A DNA stretch of 36,677 nt, from positions 1-36,677 of the forward strand of contig NZ_BPEV01000042.1 of the NCBI RefSeq assembly GCF_019654955.1. The letters run 5' to 3'. Every line of letters begins with the position of its first letter. Within the stretch, counting starts at the first letter, position 1. A program made the position numbers and the translations under genes. Below the pieces are notes generated by a model that saw nothing but the letters and a program-made list of their open reading frames with translations, had not been told where the DNA came from and did no database searches. This document shows positions 9,502 through 17,093 of the stretch, piece by piece. The stretch is from Shewanella sp. KT0246. GTDB taxonomy: Bacteria > Pseudomonadota > Gammaproteobacteria > Enterobacterales > Shewanellaceae.

Positions 9502-9833
9502 TTAACAACTCTTTTTATGTAAGTCTAAAGTGATACGTTTTTGAGTGGTGAAAACCCGCTCTTCGGGCGGTGTTTTACTTTATATACGTTAAACGTACTT
9601 CGAGAACCATTTATATTTCTTTTTTCATGTGCGACTTTTATCCTTTAATCTCAATTGTTTGTATTACTTTAGACTGACTTGTTTTTCACGTTTTCTTATA
9701 TTCACCGCTAATGAACTGATAACTTTCAGGTTTATATTTTTCCTGCTTTTATAACCCTTTCGACTATACTCTTAAAGCTTAATTTGGTTAAAAAGTGACC
9801 AGTCAATTAAGTAAACAATTAGGAGTGAACGAC
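9502..9833. other. Intergenic spacer
   Basis: 332 bp. Apart from the hairpin at 9551-9576 it is AT-rich without repeats or ORFs. It probably carries the promoter of the next gene. Confidence 0.4.
9551..9576 (+). terminator. Terminator after the DUF1097 gene
   Basis: AAAACCCGC pairs with GCGG-T-GTTTT through one bulged base, with a loop of about seven bases containing TTCG, and is followed by a short T-run. Confidence 0.6.
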
Positions 9834-10283
9834 ATGAACAAGACCTTAATAATTGCATTATGTGTTTTATTTAGTAGTTCTGTATTTTCAAAGGATAGAT
9901 TAGAAGTATATGAAGATTACGATCTAGGCAGTGAAATCATGATGATGACCACGGTAAAAGTGGATCCCAATATGGGAGATATATACTTAGCCGGTTTACG
10001 TAGTAGCTGGGTTAAAGCAGTTAATATTCAAAAGGAGCTTGGCTTTATTAAAGATTGGAAAATATACGGCAGCGATCTGGCAACCAGTGGTGACTTTAAT
10101 ATGTTGCTGGTGGTGACTTTTGACAATGCAGCTGATATTGAACCCAATAAGGAGAAATACAAACAATTTATGCAGAAATGGAGTGATTCGGATGAAAAAA
10201 AGTCTAACGAAATCTCTGCCAAATACCCCGAAGTGAGAACCTTAACAGGGGAATATAGAATGCGAGAAATTATCTTGAAGTAA
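9834..10283 (+). CDS. Exported protein of unknown function, 149 residues
   Basis: Not recognised. The start chosen is the ATG at 9834, because AGGAG (9821-9825) precedes it and the first 19 residues (MNKTLIIALCVLFSSSVFS) form a clean signal peptide. A GTG at 9795 would bury that signal. The mature part is about 130 residues, mixed alpha/beta, with no cysteine. It has a met-rich strand (EIMMMTTVKV), and later DFNMLLVVTF. The pattern of strand, long helix, strand would suit a ferredoxin-like or dimeric alpha/beta-barrel fold, but this is a guess. It is a single gene. Confidence 0.65.
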   Translation: MNKTLIIALCVLFSSSVFSKDRLEVYEDYDLGSEIMMMTTVKVDPNMGDIYLAGLRSSWVKAVNIQKELGFIKDWKIYGSDLATSGDFNMLLVVTFDNAADIEPNKEKYKQFMQKWSDSDEKKSNEISAKYPEVRTLTGEYRMREIILK

Positions 10284-10336
10284 GATAATCGGGACTTGTT
10301 CATGATTTACTGACGAGTTTGAATAGGTTCCGACCC

Positions 10337-10355
10337 GGATGCTACTTTGGCATCC
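10337..10355. repeat. Small perfect hairpin
   Basis: GGATGC (10337-10342), a seven-base loop, then GCATCC (10350-10355). It lies 54 bases after the preceding stop and has no T-run. It could be a weak terminator or transcript-stabilising hairpin. Confidence 0.4.
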
Positions 10356-10557
10356 ATGCTTCATATATGCCTTAATTTTATTGTGCGTTATTTTTGCCCA
10401 GCATTGAAACACTTGATGCAAAATCGCTATGAAATCGTTATATACTGGCGCTTTACTCGCGTTATTTGTTTAAAAATGTCCCAATGTTACTAGTCAAATT
10501 TACTCTTAAAAGCAAACTCGCTAGGATGTCGCCTTTTATTATCTAACAAGGTCCATC

Positions 10558-10959
10558 ATGAAGTTTGTCACCGTCTTTGTTTCAATCATGCTTTCTCTGG
10601 TTATCATTTTTACACCTAAGGCCAATGCTGCGCCTGAAGTAGGTTTAATGGTAGGTAGCGACTCAGGCATTAATGTAAAAATGAATGAGTATAAGTTTGG
10701 GGTGGGTTTTGATGACTTTTCATTTACCTTAGATAAAACATTTAATTTTAAGGACCACCCTCATTTTTATTGGGGCGTGGGTGGCAAGATTGCTGATAAA
10801 AAAAATGATGATATTAAATTGGGCGCAAGAGCGGTATTTGGTGCTCACACTAAAGTAGAGCGGTTTACTTTTTTCATCGAAGCGCAGCCTACTTTGTACC
10901 TAATTGATGATGTCAAAGTAGAATTAGAGGCTATTGGTGGCGTTAGGTATCATTTTTAA
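10558..10959 (+). CDS. Small outer-membrane beta-barrel-like protein
   Basis: A 133-residue protein with a signal peptide (cleavage expected after ANA, about residue 24) and amphipathic alternating strands rich in Gly and aromatics (FGVGFDDFSFTL, FYWGVGGKI). It ends in the aromatic terminal residue (RYHF) typical of outer-membrane barrels. The mature length of about 110 residues suits only a small barrel of around eight short strands. AAGG precedes the ATG. I do not recognise the family with certainty. No partner gene is adjacent and function is unknown. Confidence 0.65.
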   Translation: MKFVTVFVSIMLSLVIIFTPKANAAPEVGLMVGSDSGINVKMNEYKFGVGFDDFSFTLDKTFNFKDHPHFYWGVGGKIADKKNDDIKLGARAVFGAHTKVERFTFFIEAQPTLYLIDDVKVELEAIGGVRYHF

Positions 10960-11031
10960 AGGATGTTTAATGTCATTGGCTGGTGTTGTAGCTTCAGTTA
11001 ATGAAATATAAGTTAGCTATCTTAAAAATAA

Positions 11032-11069
11032 ATTCAGCTCGTTATTAACAAGTTAATAGCGAGCTGAAT
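11032..11069. terminator. Long hairpin terminator between convergent genes
   Basis: An 18-bp stem (11032-11049 with 11052-11069, one G-T pair) closed by a two-base loop. On the minus strand it is followed by a T-rich run, so it mainly serves the lipoprotein gene. It may also stop the plus-strand barrel gene. Confidence 0.85.
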
Positions 11070-11114
11070 CAGATTTATACCTATGTCTTAATCTATATTG
11101 TTAATTTGATCTGT

Positions 11115-12416
11115 TTAATTTCGTTGAAAAGACATTTGGGTATCGAGGTTGCCATCACCATCTTCATCAATACGTAACAGTAAAGTATTGCCTTGTGCAG
11201 ACATTGAAAAGGTTGAACCGCCTTCGCCTGCAAAACCAGATAAGCCTGTATCGCCATTACTATCAAACGTTTGGGTTACTGTGACCATAATACTTTCACT
11301 ATCGATACTGTAGGTTCCCCATTCCATGCCTGAGTCTTCTGTTGCATCATCTTGGTCTACTTCTGCATGAATATAAGTACCATCGGCGTTAAATAACAAT
11401 ATTAGCAAATCATTTTCATCAACTAATTGGTCGTCAATTGCTTTAATTAACCAAGTGCCGACAACTCCATCACTGCCTTGCTTATCAAAATTAAGTGTTT
11501 CATCAATTGAGTCATTGGCGTCTTCATCAATGGAGAGCACTAGGTTTTCTTCAATGACTTCGGCGAATAATAAAGGTGCACCATCTATGTCAGTAAAATC
11601 AGTTAAGCCTGTATCGCCATTTTCATCAAATGTTTGACTGGCAATAACACGGTTGGTTTCGCTGTCACGGCTGTACGTTCCCCATTCCATTCCTGACTCT
11701 TCCTCTTCATCCTCTGAGTCAACTTCAAAATGTGCATAGGTGCCGTCGTTAAAGAAAACTAACGTGAGTAAATCATTATCATCATCAGGATAATGCCAAG
11801 TACCAGTGATACCGACCTGAACGCCATTAGCCGCAACTTGTTCGGTTAAGTGTTCGACAGCATCGTCTGCATCAACCAAGCCTGTTACTGCTGTATCTTG
11901 ACCGCCATTTTCAATAGTGGTTTTAACTGCTGGGTCGTCGGCAAATTCATCTGTGCTTAAATTAAAATCAACGGGTTCAGCTGTTGCGATAGCAGTATCG
12001 GTAATGGTAATCCCATTGGTAGTATCGCCATCTTGGTCAAGTGTTTGTAGTAACCTTGCGATGTTCACCACTTGATTGTCATCAATACTTTCAGATGCAG
12101 CAATATTGAAAGGGGTGACAATTCCGGAAGCAGGTGTCGCAGGAAAGGTAAGATCGCCGATAAAGAAGGTGACAGTTTCACCTTCAAGGTAACTATAATT
12201 ACCTTCTTCATCAGTGACTCCAGATTGAGTTTCTGTTCGATATCCAATACCAATGACGGCACTATCAATAAAGATACCTTGGGACGGTGTTGGAGCGGGA
12301 TCTTCAACCTCTGGTTGTGGTATTTCAGGCTCTGGAGCTGGATTTTCTGAATCATCACTACTACCACAACCCAGCAATAGACCTGAGATAAGTAGCGCTA
12401 TTAATTTCTTAGACAT
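11115..12416 (-). CDS. Acidic lipoprotein with two tandem GTW/SGMEWGTYS domains
   Basis: A 433-residue lipoprotein with signal LLLGC (Cys17, followed by Gly), then a Pro/Glu-rich linker (about 24-45) and an N-terminal module with FIDSAVIGIGY and a DEEGNYSY motif, as seen in many marine surface lipoproteins. Two homologous units of about 116 residues follow (about 201-317 and 318-433). Each begins with GTW and contains FN-DGTY-H-EVD, SGMEWGTYS-DSE and QTFD-NGDTGL, ending in an Asp-rich segment (IDEDGDGNLD) that looks calcium-binding. The units look like small lipocalin-like beta sandwiches. GGAG lies seven bases before the ATG. The protein is very acidic. Function unknown: surface display or extracellular sensing and binding are possible. 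An FNR-type box lies 197 bp upstream. Confidence 0.8.
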   Translation of the reverse strand: MSKKLIALLISGLLLGCGSSDDSENPAPEPEIPQPEVEDPAPTPSQGIFIDSAVIGIGYRTETQSGVTDEEGNYSYLEGETVTFFIGDLTFPATPASGIVTPFNIAASESIDDNQVVNIARLLQTLDQDGDTTNGITITDTAIATAEPVDFNLSTDEFADDPAVKTTIENGGQDTAVTGLVDADDAVEHLTEQVAANGVQVGITGTWHYPDDDNDLLTLVFFNDGTYAHFEVDSEDEEEESGMEWGTYSRDSETNRVIASQTFDENGDTGLTDFTDIDGAPLLFAEVIEENLVLSIDEDANDSIDETLNFDKQGSDGVVGTWLIKAIDDQLVDENDLLILLFNADGTYIHAEVDQDDATEDSGMEWGTYSIDSESIMVTVTQTFDSNGDTGLSGFAGEGGSTFSMSAQGNTLLLRIDEDGDGNLDTQMSFQRN

Positions 12417-12612
12417 TTTTCTCTCCTTAGAAGTGTGTCAAATCACTGCTTTATGTCAATAGATGACAATCTTTAAGCCTAATATAAAATGCAAAAATTG
12501 CACGATTTAACCAACAGAATTAATAGGCGATATTTAACGTTGAATATAATAACGAATTTAATCTAATTTACTGATTTAACGATACATTGTGAGTTTACTA
12601 GGCTGATTAATC

Positions 12613-12626
12613 TTGATTAAAATCAA
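12613..12626. promoter_or_regulatory. FNR/EtrA-type binding site
   Basis: TTGATTAAAATCAA matches the FNR consensus TTGAT-N4-ATCAA at all ten fixed positions. It sits in the 294-bp spacer upstream of the minus-strand lipoprotein gene, 197 bp from its ATG, just beyond the end of the kinase-like gene. A promoter between it and the lipoprotein start is assumed but I cannot fix the -10. Confidence 0.65.
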
Positions 12627-12710
12627 CCGCTATCAACCAATAGACTGATTTGCACTGAAAGCAGTTAAAGCATGATAATCGCCGGCTGTTTTTAGTAAAA
12701 GCACGCTGTA

Positions 12711-13259
12711 CTAGCGTTTGAAGAAGTGTCGAATTCGAGTCACAGCATTAAGTTTTTTGCTTTGCTTATTTGAAAGTAGATCAGGCTGAAACTCTGCGAT
12801 TAAGCGGTACAAATGATAATGAGTGACTTTTTTAGCCACAAACCAATCAAGACGAATGATTGAACCACGCAAAGTAGAGCGTTCGAAGTCTACTAAGCCT
12901 AATTTATTCTGATTATCAACAATGATATCTCTTATGGGTAATGCGTGACGGGCAACACCTGCATCGAGCATTTTATTGACTAATTCAATCAAATCTTTCA
13001 AGTTATCACGGGTTAGATGAACTGGCGTTTTACCCGAAATCTTTGACATCACCAGTGTTGTTTTTCTGTCATCACTGTCGATTAAATTGGGGATTCCATT
13101 AATATTTTGAAGTCTAAATAATGATTCTTTTTCGATGTTATACCGACTAATGTATTTACGGTAAGGTTTAAAGTGCTTCTCTACTGAATCTTGACCAATC
13201 GTAAGGTACATTTTTTCAGTATCGTAAATTCCATTTACTATTTCTGTCTGGGTTTTCAT
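12711..13259 (-). CDS. Small protein-kinase-fold protein (RIO/Kdo-kinase-like)
   Basis: A 182-residue basic protein. The C-terminal half shows a minimal kinase core: IRD with Asp111 in place of HRD, then Asn116, then DFE (Asp124-Phe-Glu) in place of DFG. MSKISGKTPV reads like the hinge region. Lys28 or Lys31 may stand for the ATP-binding lysine. There is no clear glycine loop, and the protein is shorter than typical Kdo/heptose kinases (about 230-270). Expected role is phosphorylation of a lipopolysaccharide sugar or a small substrate. A degenerate kinase cannot be excluded. There is no LPS gene cluster around it. The ATG sits 18 bp from a weak purine-rich stretch. Confidence 0.6.
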   Translation of the reverse strand: MKTQTEIVNGIYDTEKMYLTIGQDSVEKHFKPYRKYISRYNIEKESLFRLQNINGIPNLIDSDDRKTTLVMSKISGKTPVHLTRDNLKDLIELVNKMLDAGVARHALPIRDIIVDNQNKLGLVDFERSTLRGSIIRLDWFVAKKVTHYHLYRLIAEFQPDLLSNKQSKKLNAVTRIRHFFKR

Positions 13260-13493
13260 TGGGTTTATTGCTTGTTACAGGATTATTTCATTTTATTTTA
13301 GTTTAAGCCTCTTCGGTATGGCACTTTTGGTTGAAGCATAGAAGTGAGTTTTACTTTGCTTAAACCCTGAATTGTTACTTCAGTAACAAAGCGGTGACCT
13401 GCCAGAAACGATAACCTTATATCTGCAATCAACACCGCTTTGTTGTTAAGAATGAAACCAGAATATGAGTAACTAACGACATGTATCTAATTT

Positions 13494-14264
13494 TTAAAGA
13501 TATGTTGAGATAAAGAAGTAACCTGTAATAGCACAGCTGATTGCAATCACAAATGTTCTCATGTGTTTTGCTGATATTTGCTTGGATATATGTGCCGACA
13601 TATACCCGCCAATCAGAGTGCCAACTAAAACAACAAAACCTTCGAACCAAGCAATGGCATCATTATAAATAAACAAAATGATGGCAATGAGTGACACTGA
13701 AGATGAAATGACTAACTTAAGGCCATTCATCGCATTAATATTACTGTGACCTGCTAAAGCGAGATAACTCAACCCGATAATCCCTAAACCAGCATTAAAA
13801 AAACCGCCATAGGTGCAAACCAATAGCAGCACTAAAAACAGCAGCACTGCGCCAAATTGAGAAGCGTATTTATGCTTGCCTGACAAGCTACTGACCCATT
13901 TATTAATTTTAGAACCGAATATAAACAGGACAGTGGCAAATAGTAATAACCAAGGAATGGCTTCTTGAAATAATGCTTCTGGGGCAATGAGTAATAACCA
14001 AGCACCTAAACTCCCACCGAGTAAACTGGCACCTATGATAATAATTAACTCTTTTTTGTGCGCTTTCAGTTCATGCCTGAAGGCAAAGGCACCACTAAGA
14101 TATCCAGCAAGGGAAGAAAACGTATTGGTCGCATTCGCCATTATTGGCGGCACGCCAACAAACAGTAATGCAGGGAAGGTGATAAAGCTGCCACCACCGG
14201 CTAATGAGTTCAATACTCCACCCAAAAAACCAGCAAGTAACAGTAATAAAATATCAAACGTCAT
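13494..14264 (-). CDS. TauE/SafE (TSUP) family sulfite or organosulfonate exporter
   Basis: A 256-residue integral membrane protein with about eight hydrophobic segments. The family's N-terminal repeat motif is LAGFLGGVLNSLAGGGSFITFPALL, followed by NATNTFSSLAGYLSGAF. The second repeat half reads GGFFNAGLGIIGLSYLALAG. Members move sulfite, sulfoacetate or related small anions across the inner membrane. Substrate cannot be set here because no sulfur gene is beside it. The Shine-Dalgarno is weak (AGGC). The gene is divergent from azurin. Confidence 0.88.
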   Translation of the reverse strand: MTFDILLLLLAGFLGGVLNSLAGGGSFITFPALLFVGVPPIMANATNTFSSLAGYLSGAFAFRHELKAHKKELIIIIGASLLGGSLGAWLLLIAPEALFQEAIPWLLLFATVLFIFGSKINKWVSSLSGKHKYASQFGAVLLFLVLLLVCTYGGFFNAGLGIIGLSYLALAGHSNINAMNGLKLVISSSVSLIAIILFIYNDAIAWFEGFVVLVGTLIGGYMSAHISKQISAKHMRTFVIAISCAITGYFFISTYL

Positions 14265-14498
14265 GAAATTAGCCTAACAATGGCAATAGGGATGAACCTA
14301 TTTGGGAAGATAAAAACCTTATATTACATGTAAAGCGGTAATTAAAGATTAAATTACAGTGCTCTTACGTCACGTAATCGATTTTTTATTTACACAGATG
14401 TATAAAGCAAGAACCTTAAAAGAATATGAAGCGCTAACTCTTTTGATATTTACAAAGGGTTTATTGTCTAAGTGCTAATCAATATTTAACTTATTTAC

Positions 14499-14519
14499 AA
14501 TTGATAATCGTTCTCATTT
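14499..14519. promoter_or_regulatory. Candidate Fur box upstream of azurin
   Basis: TTGATAATCGTTCTCATT (14501-14518) reads on the other strand as AATGAGAACGATTATCAA, close to the classic 19-bp Fur site. It lies about 70 bp before the azurin ATG, a position suited to overlap with the promoter. The match is by eye. Confidence 0.6.
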
Positions 14520-14588
14520 AGTGTGAATTGTTTTAGTATGCCTTCGTTTTTAATAACACTGCAATCTATACAGTCACAAGGAAATGAT

Positions 14589-15044
14589 ATGACTAACATG
14601 ATCAAAGCTACTGCTGCACTAGGCATAATGTTAATGAGCTTAAACGTTAACGCGAGTGAGTGCGAACTAACAATTACGGCCAATGATGCGATGCAATTTG
14701 ATAAGAAAAGCTTATCAGTGCCAGCGACCTGCAAAGAGGTGACCTTAAACTTACATCATTCTGGCAGTTTACCTAAATCAGCAATGGGTCATAACTGGGT
14801 GTTAAGTAAAGCTGATCATGTTCAGGCAATAGCAAATGATGGCATGCCTGCTGGTGCTGACAATAGCTATATCAAAGCGGGCGATGAAAGAGTGCTAGCA
14901 CATACTGACGTGATTGGCGGTGGTGGTTCTACGTCAATTACTTTTAGTATTGAGGGGTTAGATAGCAAAGCGGCTTATCGATTCTTTTGTTCATTCCCTG
15001 GACATTGGGCAATTATGCAAGGCAGCTTTGTTATAGAAGCTTAA
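14589..15044 (+). CDS. azu: Azurin (type 1 blue copper protein)
   Basis: A periplasmic electron carrier. From the ATG at 14589 it is 151 residues. AAGGA ends six bases upstream, and the next residues give a proper signal peptide ending near NVNA, so the earlier in-frame ATG at 14523 is not used. The mature protein starts around SECELTI, with the usual azurin disulfide (Cys3/Cys26 of the mature chain). Copper ligands are all present: His68 (MGHNWV), Cys134, His139 and Met143 in FFCSFPGHWAIMQG, with the correct 5- and 4-residue spacing. It would shuttle electrons between cytochromes and terminal reductases or peroxidases. It stands alone, with a Fur-box-like site upstream, which suggests iron-linked control. 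Confidence 0.95.
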   Translation: MTNMIKATAALGIMLMSLNVNASECELTITANDAMQFDKKSLSVPATCKEVTLNLHHSGSLPKSAMGHNWVLSKADHVQAIANDGMPAGADNSYIKAGDERVLAHTDVIGGGGSTSITFSIEGLDSKAAYRFFCSFPGHWAIMQGSFVIEA

Positions 15045-15412
15045 TGCTCCTTTAATATCTGATGGCAGGATGCCAAAGACTCATCATAATTCAATATAAG
15101 CTTATGCCTGCATCGATAGGCTGACCCTGTATGTCATGGCGTGCATGGATGCACGAAAATGACTACCTTTTACGAGCCAATTAACTATTACGAGCCAATT
15201 AACTATTACGACTCAGTCAACTATCGTATTTCGACACTTCCAATTGAAAACGGTGAGTATGCTGATTAAGCTGGAGTTTTGAAGAAGTAAACTCTGTCTC
15301 ATTTTACCCTGATTGATCCCATTTATTTAACTTTTTGACACTATGTTACAGCCTCCTCAATTACAATGTGTTATAAGGAACTTAGTAGTGATGGACAGGA
15401 GTAAGGCACACC
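15045..15412. other. Intergenic region with hairpins and an 18-bp repeat
   Basis: 368 bp without a gene. It holds a small hairpin TGGCA-GGA-TGCCA (15063-15075), a perfect hairpin CGTGCAT-GG-ATGCACG (15140-15155), and three tandem 18-bp units from 15171. A stretch near 15238 (ACACTTCCAA...AAC..TGA) resembles the one at 17327 that borders the repeat islet. It looks like a repeat remnant. Confidence 0.55.
15171..15224 (+). repeat. 18-bp tandem repeat, three copies
   Basis: TACGAGCCAATTAACTAT occurs exactly at 15171-15188 and 15189-15206. A third, diverged copy, TACGACTCAGTCAACTAT, is at 15207-15224. Confidence 0.9.
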
Positions 15413-15937
15413 ATGCGACAGAATCAAGGGTTCTCATTGATAGAGCTTGTTGTTGTGATCATCATACTTGGCGTGATAGCAGTGATTGTTGCGCCGCGAT
15501 TTATCAATCTTAGTCAAGATGCCAAAGCCAATACCATGTTAAGTGTAGGGGCTGGCATGGAGTCAGCGTTAGCGCTTTTGAATAGTAAAGCGGTTATTGA
15601 AGGCAAAGATAACGGCGAAGACGAAATCACCATCAGCGGAGTGCAAGTACCACTTCTAGCAGGTTATCCATCGGTTGATGGTGGAGACTCATTCGAACAA
15701 ATTAACACCCAAGTACAAGTTTGGTTCAATATCGATTCTGTTGGAAAAAACGTTATCGAGAACAACCCTAGTGCAGCTCCCTTCTTCATCGATAAGGCGT
15801 CTGGTGACAACCAAATTTACATTTTCTTTAGTGGTGCCCCAACAACTGGAAATCGCACTGAGTACGGTTGTCAGGTACGTTATCAAAACCCTCAAGGGGA
15901 AGGCCCTTCTGTTCGTGTGTTAACTGACGCTTGTTGA
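15413..15937 (+). CDS. Type IV prepilin / MSHA-type pilin-like protein
   Basis: A 174-residue prepilin. The leader is six residues (MRQNQG), and prepilin peptidase would cut before Phe7. FSLIELVVVIIILGVIAVIVAPRF follows the class IVa pattern, with the essential Glu at mature position 5, and acts as membrane helix and assembly core. The C-terminal region has two cysteines (YGCQVRY and LTDAC) that would close a D-loop. It resembles MSHA pilins and minor pilins of Shewanella and Vibrio. AGGAG lies 11 bases before the ATG. No pilus assembly genes adjoin it, so it is either an orphan pilin using machinery encoded elsewhere or a pseudopilin. Confidence 0.88.
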   Translation: MRQNQGFSLIELVVVIIILGVIAVIVAPRFINLSQDAKANTMLSVGAGMESALALLNSKAVIEGKDNGEDEITISGVQVPLLAGYPSVDGGDSFEQINTQVQVWFNIDSVGKNVIENNPSAAPFFIDKASGDNQIYIFFSGAPTTGNRTEYGCQVRYQNPQGEGPSVRVLTDAC

Positions 15938-16257
15938 TTTGGTCACGCATTTTTCCTTAAAAAGACTAGCGCTATATAATTTATATCCAAATGAACCAGT
16001 AGATGAAACTGGCAATTTTCTCGTAAGTTTACCCTAAGCCAGATCCTTATTTTAACTTAAAGTAGGGAGAAAAACGCTGCAATTTAATCGTGGTTTTTAG
16101 CTTGTGTCGAATGGTAACTGTCTTATAATATTAGACTTTACTATAGGAATTAATATCCAGCCTTCTGCAAATATTTTCTTATCTGAATACCTTTACACTT
16201 AGATTTATCAAATGAATTAATGGCTATTTTCATGGTTAGGATTATGAGTTTATTAAA
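15938..16257. other. Intergenic spacer, nothing assignable
   Basis: 320 bp of AT-rich DNA. I see no clear terminator for the pilin gene, no repeat and no credible ORF. Confidence 0.4.
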
Positions 16258-16521
16258 ATGAAAAACATTGTATTACCCGTTTTTATATCGATGTTATTTT
16301 GTACGATTTTGGGTGTAACCTTTAGTTATTTTCTTGAAATTAGTTACGCTGCTGGTATCTATTTTTGTGCGTTAATTTTGTGGTCACTGGACTATAAAAG
16401 TGACTTTGAGATGTTTGGCAATAATGAATACGGCGAGGGCGTTAAAAAACCTAAAAAAGCTATCGTAATTCGTGTTGTACTTTGGGTGATGTTTTTGATT
16501 AGTGTTTTATTTCTGAATTAG
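16258..16521 (+). CDS. Small membrane protein, 87 residues, unknown
   Basis: Not recognised. Two N-terminal hydrophobic helices (about 4-24 and 29-44), a polar middle (DYKSDFEMFGNNEYGEGVKKPKK) and a third helix (about 69-86) at the C-terminus. The Shine-Dalgarno is poor: AGGAT lies about 17 bases upstream. A five-codon ORF starting at 16244 overlaps the start and could influence translation. Codon use and the helix-loop-helix layout make it look like a real small protein. Confidence 0.5.
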   Translation: MKNIVLPVFISMLFCTILGVTFSYFLEISYAAGIYFCALILWSLDYKSDFEMFGNNEYGEGVKKPKKAIVIRVVLWVMFLISVLFLN

Positions 16522-16571
16522 GGTTGGTTCATTGGAGTTTTCGGATATGATTTCTCTGATGTGATTTACTC

Positions 16572-16803
16572 TAATGACCTATCGGTCACATAGATTTAAA
16601 ATCGTGGCGCTTCGCCCCCTAATCTTTATTAAGAGTGACGAAAGGGAAACCACAGCATTTCCCTTCTCGCTGATTTTCATAAGAATATTGCCGCTCCGAC
16701 GAAGTGATTTTTTGTAGCAGATAAGCTTCATGCTAGTTAAGCCAATTTGCTACCGCCTCAGATTCGCATCTGATGTATATGGATATACGAATGTCACGAT
16801 GAA
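16572..16803 (+). repeat. Structured repeat, copy 1
   Basis: First of three direct copies. In order it shows the hairpin TGACC-tatc-GGTCA (16574-16587), a GGCG-ctt-CGCC hairpin (about 16606-16616), AAGGGAAA...TTTCCCTT enclosing a loop ending in ACAGCA (16641-16664), the box GCCGCTCCGACGAAGTG (16690-16706), AGATAAGCTTCATGCTA, and a tail with CAGAT-tcgc-ATCTG and GTATAT-gg-ATATAC hairpins. Noncoding. Confidence 0.85.
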
Positions 16804-16804
16804 A

Positions 16805-17034
16805 TGCTTGCTTATGACCTGTAGGTCACTAAGAATTAAAGTCGTGGGTTTTCCACCCACACCCGACCAAGAGGGGAAACAACAGCAATCCCCCTCTTAC
16901 TTTTTCTAAGAGCCATCCCATGCAGCTCCGACGAAGTGACTTTTCGCAGTAGATAAGCTTCATGCTAAATAAGCGAATTTGCTACCGTCTCAGATTCGCA
17001 TCTGATGTATATGGATATACGAATGTCATGATGA
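16805..17034 (+). repeat. Structured repeat, copy 2
   Basis: Same order of elements as copy 1, with changed stems that still pair: TGACCT-gt-AGGTCA, GTGGGT-tttcc-ACCCAC, and AAGAGGGG...CCCCTCTT around a loop holding AACAACAGCA. The tail from GCTCCGACGAAGTG to the GTATAT-gg-ATATAC hairpin is nearly identical to copy 1. It is preceded by ATGCTTGCT, as is copy 3. Confidence 0.85.
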
Positions 17035-17053
17035 CAAGGATGTCAAAAAGTGA

Positions 17054-17081
17054 CCATGGCTCAACTGAGGCTATGTCGGCG
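17054..17081 (+). repeat. 28-bp direct repeat, first copy
   Basis: A 28-bp sequence beginning CCATGGCTCAACTGAGG occurs here between repeat copies 2 and 3, and again at 17262-17289 at the end of copy 3. Confidence 0.9.
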
Positions 17082-17093
17082 ACGATAGGCCGG

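Noticed and set aside
9795..9833. GTG start for the secreted 149-residue protein
   Set aside because: It would add 13 residues before a good signal peptide. AGGAG supports the ATG at 9834.
12065..12367. 100-residue minus ORF and overlapping plus ORFs within the lipoprotein gene
   Set aside because: Frame shadows of a well-supported lipoprotein with signal and Shine-Dalgarno.
14523..14588. Earlier ATG for azurin
   Set aside because: It would bury the signal peptide and lacks a ribosome binding site. AAGGA favours 14589.
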